From: an uncultured Bacteroidia bacterium
GTDB taxonomy: Bacteria > Bacteroidota > Bacteroidia > Bacteroidales > ML635J-15
DNA: 64,000 nucleotides
NCBI GenBank assembly: GCA_902776565.1
Contig: CACYQN010000004.1
Location: forward strand, 124,001-188,000
Direction of reading: 5' to 3'
Under the pieces are notes generated by a model. It saw only the letters and a list, made by a program, of their open reading frames with translations. It had not been told where the DNA came from and made no database searches. Shown piece after piece: positions 25,113 to 33,664 of the stretch (within the stretch, counting starts at the first letter, position 1; each line of letters starts with the position of its first letter). A program made the translations under genes and the position numbers.

Positions 25113-25226
25113 GCTCCGAGGTATTTGGCGTCACCCGCAATCACAAATAAGTTCCGTCCACGCTTACGCGGACGTTCGCTGAACTTATTCGTGTGATTGC
25201 ACTTCTAATCGCCAAATTTTCGGAGC
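25113..25226. repeat. Long nested inverted repeat upstream of mod
   Basis: The arms nest in three layers around a centre near 25165: GCTCCGA..TATTTGGCG (25113-25130) with CGCCAAAT..TCGGAGC (25210-25226); GCAATCACAAATAAGTTC (25137-25154) with GAACTTATTCGTGTGATTGC (25181-25200); and CGTCC (25155-25159) with GGACG (25170-25174). The whole 114 bases can form one long hairpin or cruciform. The rest of the gap, 25227-25461, shows only an 8-base inverted repeat (TGGACTTC 25297, GAAGTCCA 25345) and the promoter box of the next gene. Confidence 0.8.
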
Positions 25227-25433
25227 ATCTCGAATAAATAGCAAACGCTATGATTAATAATATGTTAATTAAGTTTTACTTCATTCAATATTAAAGTGGA
25301 CTTCTATTTTTTACAATCTTCATGTCATTCCCCCTTCCTCCACCGAAGTCCATTAATCAGAGTCAAGAAAAATGACAGCCCAAAGTTACAAAACTATTGC
25401 ACAAACAGCTCAAAGAGAACAAGAAAATTTATC

Positions 25434-25441
25434 TATTTTTG
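25434..25441 (+). promoter_or_regulatory. -7 box of the TrmH-family gene
   Basis: TATTTTTG, 20 bases before the ATG at 25462. No clear -33 element at the usual distance. Confidence 0.55.
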
Positions 25442-25461
25442 TGCATTATAATTATTAGGTA

Positions 25462-26229
25462 ATGAACCAGCAGTTGTCTAAGGTAAAAGCCAGCATATTA
25501 AGTTCGCTTTCAATAAAGAAGTACCGCGAGGAACACGGATTGTTTCTGGTGGAGGGATTCAAGATTATAGAAGAGGTGTTGAAGACCGGGATGGAAATAA
25601 AGATGCTCGTCGGTCTGCCCGAAAGCCTCGACAAAATCGACATCGACAGCAGCCTGAAGTTCGAAACCGACCAGCGCACAATGGAAAAACTGTCGAACTT
25701 CAACACGGCATCGGCAATAATGGCAGCCGTCGCTATTCCTCATAAGGAACTAAACATCAGCGACTTGTCTGATTCGCTCACTATGGCAATCGACACTGTG
25801 CAGGACCCGGGCAACTTCGGCACCATAATCCGCATCTGCGACTGGTTCGGCATACGCAACATCGTCTGTTCCAACGGCAGTACCGACCTCTACAATCCGA
25901 AGGTAGTACAGTCCACAATGGGCGCCTTCACTCGGGTGAACATCTTCTACGCCGACCTGCCGCAGTTTATCGCCGACTACCGCCAGCAGACAGGCTTGGA
26001 CTGCTTCGGCACTTTCCTCGAAGGCGACAACATCTACGCACAGACTTTACCGCAAAACGGACTTATCGTGATGGGCAACGAGGGCAAAGGAATTTCGACC
26101 GAGGTGGAAGCCAAGATTACACGCAAGCTCTTCATTCCGCCATTCCACGACAACCATGTCGAGTCGCTCAACATCTCGATGGCGGCAGCGATAGTGTGCA
26201 ACGAGTTTAGGAGGGGGAGGATGAGTTGA
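25462..26229 (+). CDS. TrmH/SpoU-family RNA 2'-O-methyltransferase
   Basis: The 255-aa protein methylates ribose 2'-OH groups in rRNA or tRNA using S-adenosylmethionine. An N-terminal L30e-like substrate-binding domain (FLVEGFKIIEEVLKTG) precedes the knotted SPOUT domain. Its motif 1 is VQDPGNFGTIIRICDWFG, motif 2 is VMGNEGKGIS and motif 3 is IPPFHDNHVESLNISMAAAI. The exact target nucleotide cannot be told from sequence alone. In motif 3 the usual IPM is IPPF, a mild change. The gene is monocistronic, divergent from the R-M operon. Confidence 0.92.
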   Translation: MNQQLSKVKASILSSLSIKKYREEHGLFLVEGFKIIEEVLKTGMEIKMLVGLPESLDKIDIDSSLKFETDQRTMEKLSNFNTASAIMAAVAIPHKELNISDLSDSLTMAIDTVQDPGNFGTIIRICDWFGIRNIVCSNGSTDLYNPKVVQSTMGAFTRVNIFYADLPQFIADYRQQTGLDCFGTFLEGDNIYAQTLPQNGLIVMGNEGKGISTEVEAKITRKLFIPPFHDNHVESLNISMAAAIVCNEFRRGRMS

Positions 26230-26297
26230 GGACGTTATAAGGTTCAAAGTTCAAAGTTTGTAGCGGCGCAATGCTTTGCGTCGGTGTTCAAAGGGTT

Positions 26298-26576
26298 CAA
26301 TGATTTGAGGATAATTTTCTATTGTTGTCCGCTAAAATTTCAACAAATCCGTATAAAGTATAGTGTGTCAAATTATTATATTGGTAACAAAATATGTGGT
26401 CTTGGTTTTGAAAAGACTATGTCAACCTCGGAGAGGTTACATATTTATAGAAAAACAAGTTTAATTTTGTAGCGTTGGCGCATATTTTTGTGGTTCGACA
26501 GGCTCACCAACCAGACAAAAATTGTGACAACGCATAATTTAGCGGACAACAATGATTTGAGATAAATTTTCTGTTG
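26298..26576. mobile_element. MITE-like element, copy 2, with terminal inverted repeats
   Basis: ATTGTTGTCCGCTAAAATT (26321-26339) and AATTTAGCGGACAACAAT (26536-26553) are terminal inverted repeats of a 233-base element with no gene. Near the right end it has the same hairpin as copy 1 (GCGTTG 26472-26477, CAACGC 26528-26533). The element is flanked by 27-base direct repeats, 23 of 27 identical (26298-26324 and 26550-26576, beginning CAATGATTTGAG), which overlap its ends. The rest of the gap 26230-26753 has a TTCGACAGGCTCA-type palindromic repeat at about 26664-26725 and GTTCAAAG words at 26240-26300. Confidence 0.7.
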
Positions 26577-26753
26577 AACTATTGAAAGGCCAGCATTCCA
26601 TTTGAATTTTCGTCGAATGTTTCAATGAAAGGAGCATTCGCCCAAAACACCACAGGAACCTTTTGACAAGCTCGCTTCGACAGGCTCAGTGCACCGCAGC
26701 AAGCGAAGCTCAGTGTGCTGCAGTGCCAGAAAACTAGAAATAGTTTCCGCCAA

Positions 26754-27056
26754 TCAGATTATCCTAATTATGTTCGAGAACCCTGTGATGTCGAACACTT
26801 CCTTCACATTGGGCTTCATATTGCGCATCACGAGGTTGCCCTTGCGTGCCGTCACACTTTTCTGGAGCATAAGGAACATTCGGAGTCCCTGGCTTGAGGT
26901 GTATTCCATATCGGTGCAGTCGATTTCGATGTCTGGTGCATCGCCCTGCATAAGCGGAGCAATGTCCTGCTGGAACTTGTCGGCATTGGTGGTGTCGAGC
27001 CGTCCGCTCAAGACAACCATAGTCTTATTTTCGAGTTTTTCAATCTTAACTTCCAT
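26754..27056 (-). CDS. STAS-domain anti-sigma factor antagonist
   Basis: The 100-aa protein is a single STAS domain of the SpoIIAA/RsbV type. The phosphorylatable serine is within MEYTSSQGLRMF, most likely Ser55. In partner switching, the unphosphorylated form binds the kinase/anti-sigma protein and releases the target it holds; the phosphatase encoded just upstream would remove the phosphate. The gene lies 6 bases after the SpoIIE-type phosphatase stop and is the last of three co-directional switch genes. Confidence 0.9.
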   Translation of the reverse strand: MEVKIEKLENKTMVVLSGRLDTTNADKFQQDIAPLMQGDAPDIEIDCTDMEYTSSQGLRMFLMLQKSVTARKGNLVMRNMKPNVKEVFDITGFSNIIRII

Positions 27057-27062
27057 ATCTAA

Positions 27063-28961
27063 TTATATTGTTATTGCAAAAATTGTGATGTCGTCGTTCT
27101 GTTCGTTATCGCCAGCAAAGTTCTTCACTGCATCCAATACTGACGAAACCATCTCTTCTGGATTCAGATTCTTGAATTCGGGAGCGGATATATGCTGTAA
27201 AAGTCTTTCCTCGCCAAACTGCTCGTTGTCGGCTTTTTCGGCTTCGGTTACGCCGTCGGTGTAAAGCAGAAGCTTGCTTCCGGGACGCAAATCCAAGGTT
27301 TCGCCCTTGTAGTCGAAACCGCCCCACACGCCTACCGCCATATTCGGGTTGACCTTCAGGTAGTAAGGTTCTCCGTCGGGCGGAATGACAATTATCGGGT
27401 TGTGACCTGCGTTGCAGAATTCCATCTTCTTGGTATCAAGGTCGATGCAACCGAAAAACAAGGTGACGAACATATTTGCGTCGTTGTTCTTGGCGATGCT
27501 GTTGTTTATCCTAGTAGCAATATCCTTAACTGGCAGTCCCAAATCGGCAAACAGGTGGCACATCACCCTCGTAATTGCCATCACGAAGGCTGCAGGCACG
27601 CCCTTGCCCGAAACATCGCCTACCGAGAAATAAAGGCGGTTGCCGTTGATGGTGAAGTCGTACAGGTCGCCACCGACCTCCTTGGCAGGAACTACCCTCG
27701 CATTGAGCGAGCATCGGCTGTCGTTGGGGAAATTCTTCGGAAGCATACCTTCCTGTATTTTCTGACCGATGTACAGCTGGGTTTCCATTCGCTTTTTCGC
27801 CGAGGTTGCCGTTTCTATCTGTTCAAGGTAGGAGACAATATATTTCTGCATTTCTTCCAGCGAATCACGCAGTGTCAGAATCTCGTCCTCCGACTTGACC
27901 TCTGGGAAATGTGTGTTGAAATTTCCCTGTGCAATGCTATGTGCCGATTTCGAGAACTCCTTAATCGGCTGAGTCAACTGCCATATCTTGAAATAGCACA
28001 TTATGAACATCACGAGCAAGCCTATCAGTCCGACCAGAATCAGCACCACATGCATTTTGGACGAACGCTCGAGCACATCGCGGTATTCGCAGTTGATAGC
28101 CATCGACCAGCCGTTGGAAAGCGGTCCGTAAACGGCAAAACTGAGCTTGTTGTCAACCATATAGCGCATAGTCCCGCTGTCGCCGGCAAGCATGTTCTTC
28201 GATATTTCAAGTATGCGCGGGTCGTCCATCTTTTCGGCAAAGGAATAGGCTGTTTCGGCGGTAAGATTGGCTTGCCAGCCTGCCGAAAGGTACTTGCCCT
28301 TTGCGCTTATGAGCGTCGAGTGCGAATGTTCGTAGGGATGAATGTCGTCAACTTTCTGAGAAAGCCATTCGAGCGAAATGTCGGCGGTGATAATGGCGTA
28401 GATGTTGCCCGCGCTGTCCTTTATCGGGTAGCTGTAGGTTGTCATCATCTGCTCGCCGCCTCCAGTATCGAAATAAGGTTCGCTCCAGTGCGGTTTGCCC
28501 GACTTCTTAGGCTCTACATACCATTCCTGCGAGAAATAGTCGTTTTCGTCAGAACCGAGTTCCTTGCTTTTCAGTTCGCCGGTTTCGGGGTCTTCGTACG
28601 AATATGGAGAAAAGAAATGCCTTCCATCGAAATAGCAGGAATCGAATGCTATGGCACTGCCTATGATGTTTGTGTTTTCGTCAACCACCTTGCTGGTTAT
28701 GTGGTAAAGATATTTTTCGTCCTTGCTGTTTTCCTTTACGAGCCACGAAGCGTCCTTCACGGTTGACTCCACTGTCTGCAAGGTCTTTTCAATGTCGAGG
28801 ATGTTGGCCTTGAGTATGTTGGATGCGCTTCGGGTAGCTTCTTCTGAAATCAGCAAATGTGATGACACCGCGACAATTCCAAGGACGACGATAAAGAATA
28901 TCGTCACTATGAGCAGCACATTAAGGCTGAGTCTTGTGGAAAAGGATTTTGAGAACCACAT
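27063..28961 (-). CDS. Membrane SpoIIE-type PP2C phosphatase with Cache sensor and HAMP
   Basis: The 632-aa protein has a membrane segment at about 12-34, then an extracytoplasmic Cache-type sensor (residues ~38-300; features include EWYVEPKKSGKPHWSEPYFD in parts, IKDSAGNIYAIITADISLEW). A second membrane segment at ~303-325 is followed by HAMP (FSKSAHSIAQGNFN). A short coiled coil leads to the PP2C/SpoIIE domain (~430-632) with KEVGGDLYDF, SVGDVSGKGVPAAFVMA and LYTDGVTEAE carrying the metal-binding Asp residues. It would dephosphorylate the STAS protein in response to an outside signal, as RsbU-like proteins do. It begins 4 bases after the HATPase gene. Confidence 0.92.
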   Translation of the reverse strand: MWFSKSFSTRLSLNVLLIVTIFFIVVLGIVAVSSHLLISEEATRSASNILKANILDIEKTLQTVESTVKDASWLVKENSKDEKYLYHITSKVVDENTNIIGSAIAFDSCYFDGRHFFSPYSYEDPETGELKSKELGSDENDYFSQEWYVEPKKSGKPHWSEPYFDTGGGEQMMTTYSYPIKDSAGNIYAIITADISLEWLSQKVDDIHPYEHSHSTLISAKGKYLSAGWQANLTAETAYSFAEKMDDPRILEISKNMLAGDSGTMRYMVDNKLSFAVYGPLSNGWSMAINCEYRDVLERSSKMHVVLILVGLIGLLVMFIMCYFKIWQLTQPIKEFSKSAHSIAQGNFNTHFPEVKSEDEILTLRDSLEEMQKYIVSYLEQIETATSAKKRMETQLYIGQKIQEGMLPKNFPNDSRCSLNARVVPAKEVGGDLYDFTINGNRLYFSVGDVSGKGVPAAFVMAITRVMCHLFADLGLPVKDIATRINNSIAKNNDANMFVTLFFGCIDLDTKKMEFCNAGHNPIIVIPPDGEPYYLKVNPNMAVGVWGGFDYKGETLDLRPGSKLLLYTDGVTEAEKADNEQFGEERLLQHISAPEFKNLNPEEMVSSVLDAVKNFAGDNEQNDDITIFAITI

Positions 28962-28965
28962 AATG

Positions 28966-29376
28966 CTACTGTTTTGCGATGTTTTTCTTCATTGTTAGTA
29001 TGTTGCAGCCGTTTTCGTAGCGGTATGTAACCTCGTCCATAAGTTGCTTGCACAGGTAGATGCCCAGTCCGCCGATTTTGCGTTCCTCGACCGACGATGT
29101 TATGTCGGGGTCGGGTATTTCGAGCGGATTGAAAGGCTTTCCAGCGTCCTTGAGCGTCACCGTAAGCACAAGAGCCTTGTCGTCGAGGTTGGTTTCCACT
29201 TCCATCCAGCCGATGCTGTCCTTGTAGGCGTACTGCACTATATTTTCGACAGTCTCCTCGATTGAAAGCCTCAGCTTGAAGCGCAAGTCTTCATCGGTTG
29301 GCATATCTGGCGACGACATCAGACATTCGATTATCTCACCGCTCTTGTCCTTTATAGGGTTGAATAGCTTCTTCAC
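28966..29376 (-). CDS. HATPase anti-sigma regulatory kinase (RsbW-like)
   Basis: The 136-aa protein is a GHKL ATPase of the SpoIIAB/RsbW type. Its N box is SIEETVENIVQYAY (Asn45), and its G boxes are DAGKPFNPLE and KIGGLGIYLCKQL. Such proteins phosphorylate the STAS partner and sequester a sigma factor or other target. The start is GTG 29376; a minus-strand -7 box TACTTTTG lies at 29401-29408, about 25 bases upstream. It heads a compact three-gene operon with the phosphatase and STAS genes. No sigma factor gene is nearby, so the final target is unknown. Confidence 0.9.
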   Translation of the reverse strand: MKKLFNPIKDKSGEIIECLMSSPDMPTDEDLRFKLRLSIEETVENIVQYAYKDSIGWMEVETNLDDKALVLTVTLKDAGKPFNPLEIPDPDITSSVEERKIGGLGIYLCKQLMDEVTYRYENGCNILTMKKNIAKQ

Positions 29377-29400
29377 TGGACACGAAATTTTTTTAGGCTA

Positions 29401-29408
29401 CAAAAGTA
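29401..29408 (-). promoter_or_regulatory. -7 box of the partner-switching operon
   Basis: TACTTTTG on the minus strand, 25 bases before the GTG at 29376; it supports the GTG rather than a later ATG as the start. Confidence 0.55.
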
Positions 29409-29422
29409 AATAAAAATACAAT

Positions 29423-30592
29423 TTATTGAATCTTCTTTAGATTAATCCTGAATGTCGTTCCCTTGCCGATTTCCGACGACTTCACAAATATTTTACCGCC
29501 ATGGTATTCTTCAACAATGCGTTTTGCAAGGCTCAGTCCAAGTCCCCATCCTCGGTTTTTGGTAGTGTAGCCCGGTTTAAAAACATTCTTGAAATCGGAC
29601 TTGCTGATGCCTTTGCCTGTGTCGGAAATCTCAATGCCTACATTTTTATCGTCCGATTCGATTGTTATGCGGATTGTCCCGTTTGTGCCTATTGCATCGA
29701 CGGCGTTTTTACAGAGGTTTTCTATCACCCACTCAAACAATTCGACGTTGAGCGGAAGATATATCTCATCGGTATCGGTAATATTGGTCTCTAGGTGTAT
29801 TGTCGCAGGTATGCGTGTTTTCAGGTACGACATTGTATTGCGTATGCATCCGACGAGTTCGTTTTCGTGCAGGTTTGGCTTGCTACCGATTTTCGAGAAA
29901 CGAGCAGCAATCTTCTCGAGCCGTTTTACGTCTTTTTCCACTTCGCGGAACATTTCGGTTTCACCGTGTTCGTCACGCATAATTTCGAGCCATGCCATCA
30001 GCGACGATATTGGTGTACCAAGCTGGTGTGCAGTTTCCTTCGACATTCCAAGCCAGACGTGGTTTTGCTCCGAGCGGCGCGAAACATTCAGCACAATGTA
30101 GCCCATGATGATGAAAATTGCTATGAGTATGAGCTGTATGTACGGATAATATTGCAGTTTTTTCAGCAGAAGCGAGTCGGAATAATATATGGTGTTCATC
30201 ACTTCGCCGTCGGGACCGATAATTGAGAAACTTTCCTTGCCGTTGTTGCGGAATTCTTCCAGTTTATCGGCGGCGTATTCTGCATTTTCCATCTTTATGG
30301 TGTCGAGGTTGCGGTAGGATATTATAGTCTCGTTGTCGGCATCGACAAGTATTACTGGGATAGTCTGGTTGTTTTCAAGCACTTCGAACAGAAAACCGAT
30401 GTCAGTTTCCGGGTCAGAATTTATAAATTCACCCATTGCGTGCGACCAAAGTTCCATCCGACGGTATTCCTCCTGGCGAAGGTCCTTCATCAGCTTGTTT
30501 GTGTATATGAGCGACAATACGAAAATCAATGCTGCAAATGATAGCAGTATGATTTTCCATTTCTTGTCGTATCGGTAATTCTTGTCTTTCAT
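29423..30592 (-). CDS. Membrane sensor histidine kinase
   Basis: The 389-aa protein has two membrane segments (about 13-31 and 149-167) around a small periplasmic sensor of ~115 residues. The H box is GMSKETAHQLGTPISSL with His189; the family variant AHQLGTP is usual in Bacteroidota. ATP-binding boxes are visible: NLCKNAVDAI (N), ISDTGKGISK (G1), KPGYTTKNRGWGLGLSLAKR (F and G2). No response regulator gene is adjacent. It lies on the same strand 46 bases upstream of the partner-switching operon, which has its own promoter in the gap. Confidence 0.9.
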   Translation of the reverse strand: MKDKNYRYDKKWKIILLSFAALIFVLSLIYTNKLMKDLRQEEYRRMELWSHAMGEFINSDPETDIGFLFEVLENNQTIPVILVDADNETIISYRNLDTIKMENAEYAADKLEEFRNNGKESFSIIGPDGEVMNTIYYSDSLLLKKLQYYPYIQLILIAIFIIMGYIVLNVSRRSEQNHVWLGMSKETAHQLGTPISSLMAWLEIMRDEHGETEMFREVEKDVKRLEKIAARFSKIGSKPNLHENELVGCIRNTMSYLKTRIPATIHLETNITDTDEIYLPLNVELFEWVIENLCKNAVDAIGTNGTIRITIESDDKNVGIEISDTGKGISKSDFKNVFKPGYTTKNRGWGLGLSLAKRIVEEYHGGKIFVKSSEIGKGTTFRINLKKIQ

Positions 30593-30601
30593 TGTGAGAG
30601 T

Positions 30602-30785
30602 CTGTGGCTAAAGCCGTTTTAATGCCTGCGGCGTTTGAAAGTTTGATGGCTGGCCCGTTTGATGTGGCGGTTGCTGAGCTTGTCGAAGTACGCCGTTTAA
30701 GGGTTCAAAAGTTCAAAGTTTCACGTTCAAAGTTCAATGATTTAAGGTTCAAATCGTAAATCGTAAATCAAAAATCGTAAATCCC
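30602..30785. repeat. Mixed intergenic repeats between DUF4340 and kinase genes
   Basis: GCCGTTT words, GCTGAGCTTGTCGAAGTA (REP-like), several GTTCAAAG units including GTTCAATGATTTAAGG, and three AAATCGTAAATC units are packed together. The right edge is the hairpin CCCCTACGGGG (30783-30793), which contains the stop codon of the DUF4340 gene. Confidence 0.65.
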
Positions 30786-31829
30786 CTACGGGGTTTGTAC
30801 CTCCTTGAACCTTACCGCTTCGTGGTGGTTCTGTCCTAAGAAGTCTGATTTATAGAATGTTATCGGGTCAACAATCGGATACTGAAGAATTACAACTTCG
30901 TTGTTGTTGATAATGCCATACAGGTTGTCAACGTCGTACTCGAAAAGATTGCCCTGCGGGTCGAAAAGTCCGCTTGTGTTGGGACGACGGTAAGTTACGA
31001 GTTTGCTCTTTGCGCCAGTCTTGTCCTCGATTGTGAACGAAGCCATCATTTCGGTCTTCTGTAGGCTGTCGCGCTTAAATGCTTGTAGGCTGTCGAGAAT
31101 GTAAGTTTCGAATCCAACGAACTTTATGCGGCTTACAAACTCCTTTACGCGCAAGGTGTCGAACGGAATTTCCATACTTGAACCGTCGATGTTCTTCAGG
31201 TTGTAGTTGTTTTCGCCAAGTCGCTCGGCAATGAACGATTCGTCCCTGTCGGGATATTCAACATAAACCTTGGCTATGTCGTCGATGTTGTAGTTGAAGG
31301 CTATGCGTTCGCGCCATTCCGAAAGTTCGGGCAGGTAGTGAACCGGCAGGTAGCCAGTGAATCCGGGGCGTGTCAAAATGAACGGCAAGTCGGAGTTTTC
31401 CAGAATCATATATGCTCCGTTGTTGTCCTCGGTCACACCGCCTACATAATAAACCTTCACGCATTCGTCACCCTGATAAATTTCCACCTTAATACCCTGA
31501 ACTGCAAGGTCTTTCATTACTCTTTCTAGCTTTGCCGACGAAACAGGCGAGCTTACTTCGATTTTCTTTATTGTCGTAAGCAGATTGTTGACAAAGTCGC
31601 GGCGGGCGGTGTATTGCTTGTTGACCGTCCAGCGGTTTTCTTCGCGCTCAAGTGTTACAGCAGAACCCTGTTTGTTGGCAAGGAATATTTTTGTTATTGA
31701 AGCGGTATCCTCAACGGCGAAGTCACGCAATGTGCTCTGCGAGTCGTAGTTACGCACAAAATATATCGCTATCGAAACACCGATGAGTATTACGATTACA
31801 ATAAGCAGCAATAAGTTTGTTTTCTTCAT
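30786..31829 (-). CDS. DUF4340-domain membrane-anchored protein
   Basis: The 347-aa protein has an N-terminal membrane anchor (LLLLIVIVILIGVSIAIYFV) and a periplasmic DUF4340 body with repeats of the form ITKIFLANKQGSAVTLERE..RWTVN and IAKVYVEYPDRDESFIAER. DUF4340 genes typically follow GldG-type genes and are thought to belong to the same ABC-2 complex, though the role is unknown. It begins 5 bases after the gldG stop. Its TAG stop codon is in the loop of a REP-type CCCCTACGGGG hairpin, so the repeat has encroached on the gene's last codons. Confidence 0.85.
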   Translation of the reverse strand: MKKTNLLLLIVIVILIGVSIAIYFVRNYDSQSTLRDFAVEDTASITKIFLANKQGSAVTLEREENRWTVNKQYTARRDFVNNLLTTIKKIEVSSPVSSAKLERVMKDLAVQGIKVEIYQGDECVKVYYVGGVTEDNNGAYMILENSDLPFILTRPGFTGYLPVHYLPELSEWRERIAFNYNIDDIAKVYVEYPDRDESFIAERLGENNYNLKNIDGSSMEIPFDTLRVKEFVSRIKFVGFETYILDSLQAFKRDSLQKTEMMASFTIEDKTGAKSKLVTYRRPNTSGLFDPQGNLFEYDVDNLYGIINNNEVVILQYPIVDPITFYKSDFLGQNHHEAVRFKEVQTP

Positions 31830-31834
31830 ATTTC

Positions 31835-33652
31835 CTATTTTTCCTTTTTCGAGTATTTAACTTTTCGCATTACAATCATCGTGAAGCCAATCAGAAGTAC
31901 AATAAGTATCGGAATGATAATGTTTATGCAAATCCACATTGCCTTTTCTTCCCTGACTTTTGTGGCATTAAGTGTGCGGGTCTTGAGTTCTCTCATTCTC
32001 AGCGATATAAGTCCTTCGTCGGCACATAGATAATTTACGCAGTTGATTATGAACTGGGTGTTGCCGGGAGTGTATTGTGCATCGTAGTATTTGTCGTAGC
32101 CTAGCGGATAAGGCTGAACCTTGTCGCCCATACGCTTGATTTCGTTGCGGATGAAGTCGCCGTCGGAAACGACAATCATCTGAGTCTTTTCGCTGCGTTC
32201 CTTGAACTTGAATTCCTTGTTGTCGGCGAGTTCGGGCGGGAGCCTGTTTGCAAAGTTCGACTTGAATTGACCTTCGAGAAGCACTGCAACCGGCATATTT
32301 GGTTTGTTGAAGGTGAGCATTTCGGGCTTTTCACGAAGTATGTCAAGGCTGATTTCCACAGGGTGCGACAAGGCTTTTGCATATTGCGAAGTACGGAGCA
32401 GAATAGTCTTTTTCACCAACGGGTCTTCGCCTACGGTGTCAATCGAGCTGACGAAGCAGGTGCGCATAACATCAAGGTTCTTTACGAGCTGGTGGTCAAG
32501 CAGGGTGTCGGGAACGATGAGCGGGAAATAGTACCACGGCTTTGGCTCGAATTGCGGTTTGCCCTCAACTGTGTTGACGCAGACTGGAATCTGCAGGCAG
32601 CGCAAGTCCTGAATAAGGTCGGGATTGATGCGCACGCCGTAGTTGAAAAGCTGGTCGCTGAGGTTGATGTCGTTCATCAGAGCCATAGCGGTTGGGTTGG
32701 TGTTGAGGCTGTCCATATCGAACTGCATCCACTCCACAAACCAGATGACCTTTCCGCCGTTCATAATGTACTGGTCGATAATGTACTTGTCGCGCTCGTT
32801 GAACCTCTTCTGCGGTTTGGCGATTACAACGCAACCGTAGTCGTCGAGAGCAGTGAGGCTACCGTTCATATCTACGCGCTCTATGCGGTAATATTTTGAC
32901 AACGAAGACATTATGTCGTAGGTGCGGTTTTCGTCCAACTCATCGTGACCTTCGAGGAAGGCGACCTTGTGAACCTTACGGCTAGAGAGCATCCACAGCG
33001 CGTGAACGAATTCGCGTTCCAACTCGGTGGAACTCAACATTGTGTATGGCGTGTTGCCCGACGGACTGTTTGTGAGCAGGTTTACGGGGAAGTCCTTTTC
33101 CTTGTACTTTACCAATGCACCTGCGAAAATTATCTTTTCCGAGCCACCCATTCCTTCCTGCTGGACTATGTAGGTGGGGTTCAGGCCTTTATTGTATAAT
33201 TGTGCAAAAATTTTCTTTCTCTCCAGCGGCTCAACTTCCTCCTCGTCCGACAGGAATCCAAACCACTTCTGCATAAATCCCTGTTCCTCTCCGCTATGTT
33301 CGGTAAACGGATTCTTGAATTCGTAGCGGATGTTGTTTGAATAGCGGCATAGGTTTTTCATAAAGTCGTCAACTTCGCGCTGGTAACGCACAAGTTCCGA
33401 TGGCAAGTCGTTGTCCTTTAGGAAGATTTCAATATAGACATCGTCGTCGAGGCTGTCGAGTACTTGCTTCGAGAATTCAGATATTGAGAAGCGTTTTTCC
33501 TTGGTGAGGTCGGCGCGGAAGAACACCAACGACGACAAAATGTTGAGCACCACGATAAGCACTATTATCAGCACCGCCTGAAAGATGTTCTGGTTGCGGT
33601 TCTGACGGCGCATCTGCGAAAATGATTTCTTGTTTTCTGTTTCGTTTGTCAT
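31835..33652 (-). CDS. gldG: GldG-family ABC transporter-associated protein
   Basis: The 605-aa protein has an N-terminal membrane segment (residues ~24-46, FQAVLIIVLIVVLNILSSLVFF), a large periplasmic region with the GldG/IflA-like fold (KEKRFSISEFSKQVLDSLDDDVYIEIFLKDND; AFLEGHDELDENRTYDI; MNGGKVIWFVEWM; VVSDGDFIRNE; all shown in short pieces of the family core) and a C-terminal membrane segment. In gliding flavobacteria GldF, GldG and the ATPase GldA form an ABC complex needed for motility; in non-gliding Bacteroidales the complex is kept but its cargo is unknown. The gene lies between gldF (12 bases) and DUF4340 (5 bases). Confidence 0.9.
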   Translation of the reverse strand: MTNETENKKSFSQMRRQNRNQNIFQAVLIIVLIVVLNILSSLVFFRADLTKEKRFSISEFSKQVLDSLDDDVYIEIFLKDNDLPSELVRYQREVDDFMKNLCRYSNNIRYEFKNPFTEHSGEEQGFMQKWFGFLSDEEEVEPLERKKIFAQLYNKGLNPTYIVQQEGMGGSEKIIFAGALVKYKEKDFPVNLLTNSPSGNTPYTMLSSTELEREFVHALWMLSSRKVHKVAFLEGHDELDENRTYDIMSSLSKYYRIERVDMNGSLTALDDYGCVVIAKPQKRFNERDKYIIDQYIMNGGKVIWFVEWMQFDMDSLNTNPTAMALMNDINLSDQLFNYGVRINPDLIQDLRCLQIPVCVNTVEGKPQFEPKPWYYFPLIVPDTLLDHQLVKNLDVMRTCFVSSIDTVGEDPLVKKTILLRTSQYAKALSHPVEISLDILREKPEMLTFNKPNMPVAVLLEGQFKSNFANRLPPELADNKEFKFKERSEKTQMIVVSDGDFIRNEIKRMGDKVQPYPLGYDKYYDAQYTPGNTQFIINCVNYLCADEGLISLRMRELKTRTLNATKVREEKAMWICINIIIPILIVLLIGFTMIVMRKVKYSKKEK

Positions 33653-33664
33653 ACCGTTGTCCTC

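Noticed and set aside
27402..28766. 454-codon open frame on the plus strand
   Set aside because: It is antisense to the SpoIIE-type phosphatase, whose domains are unmistakable; the shadow frame shows no known motif.
30779..30796. Intrinsic terminator after the DUF4340 gene
   Set aside because: The CCCCTACGGGG hairpin lacks a T-run on the minus strand and matches the REP units at 20.4-20.8 kb, so it is classed as a repeat.
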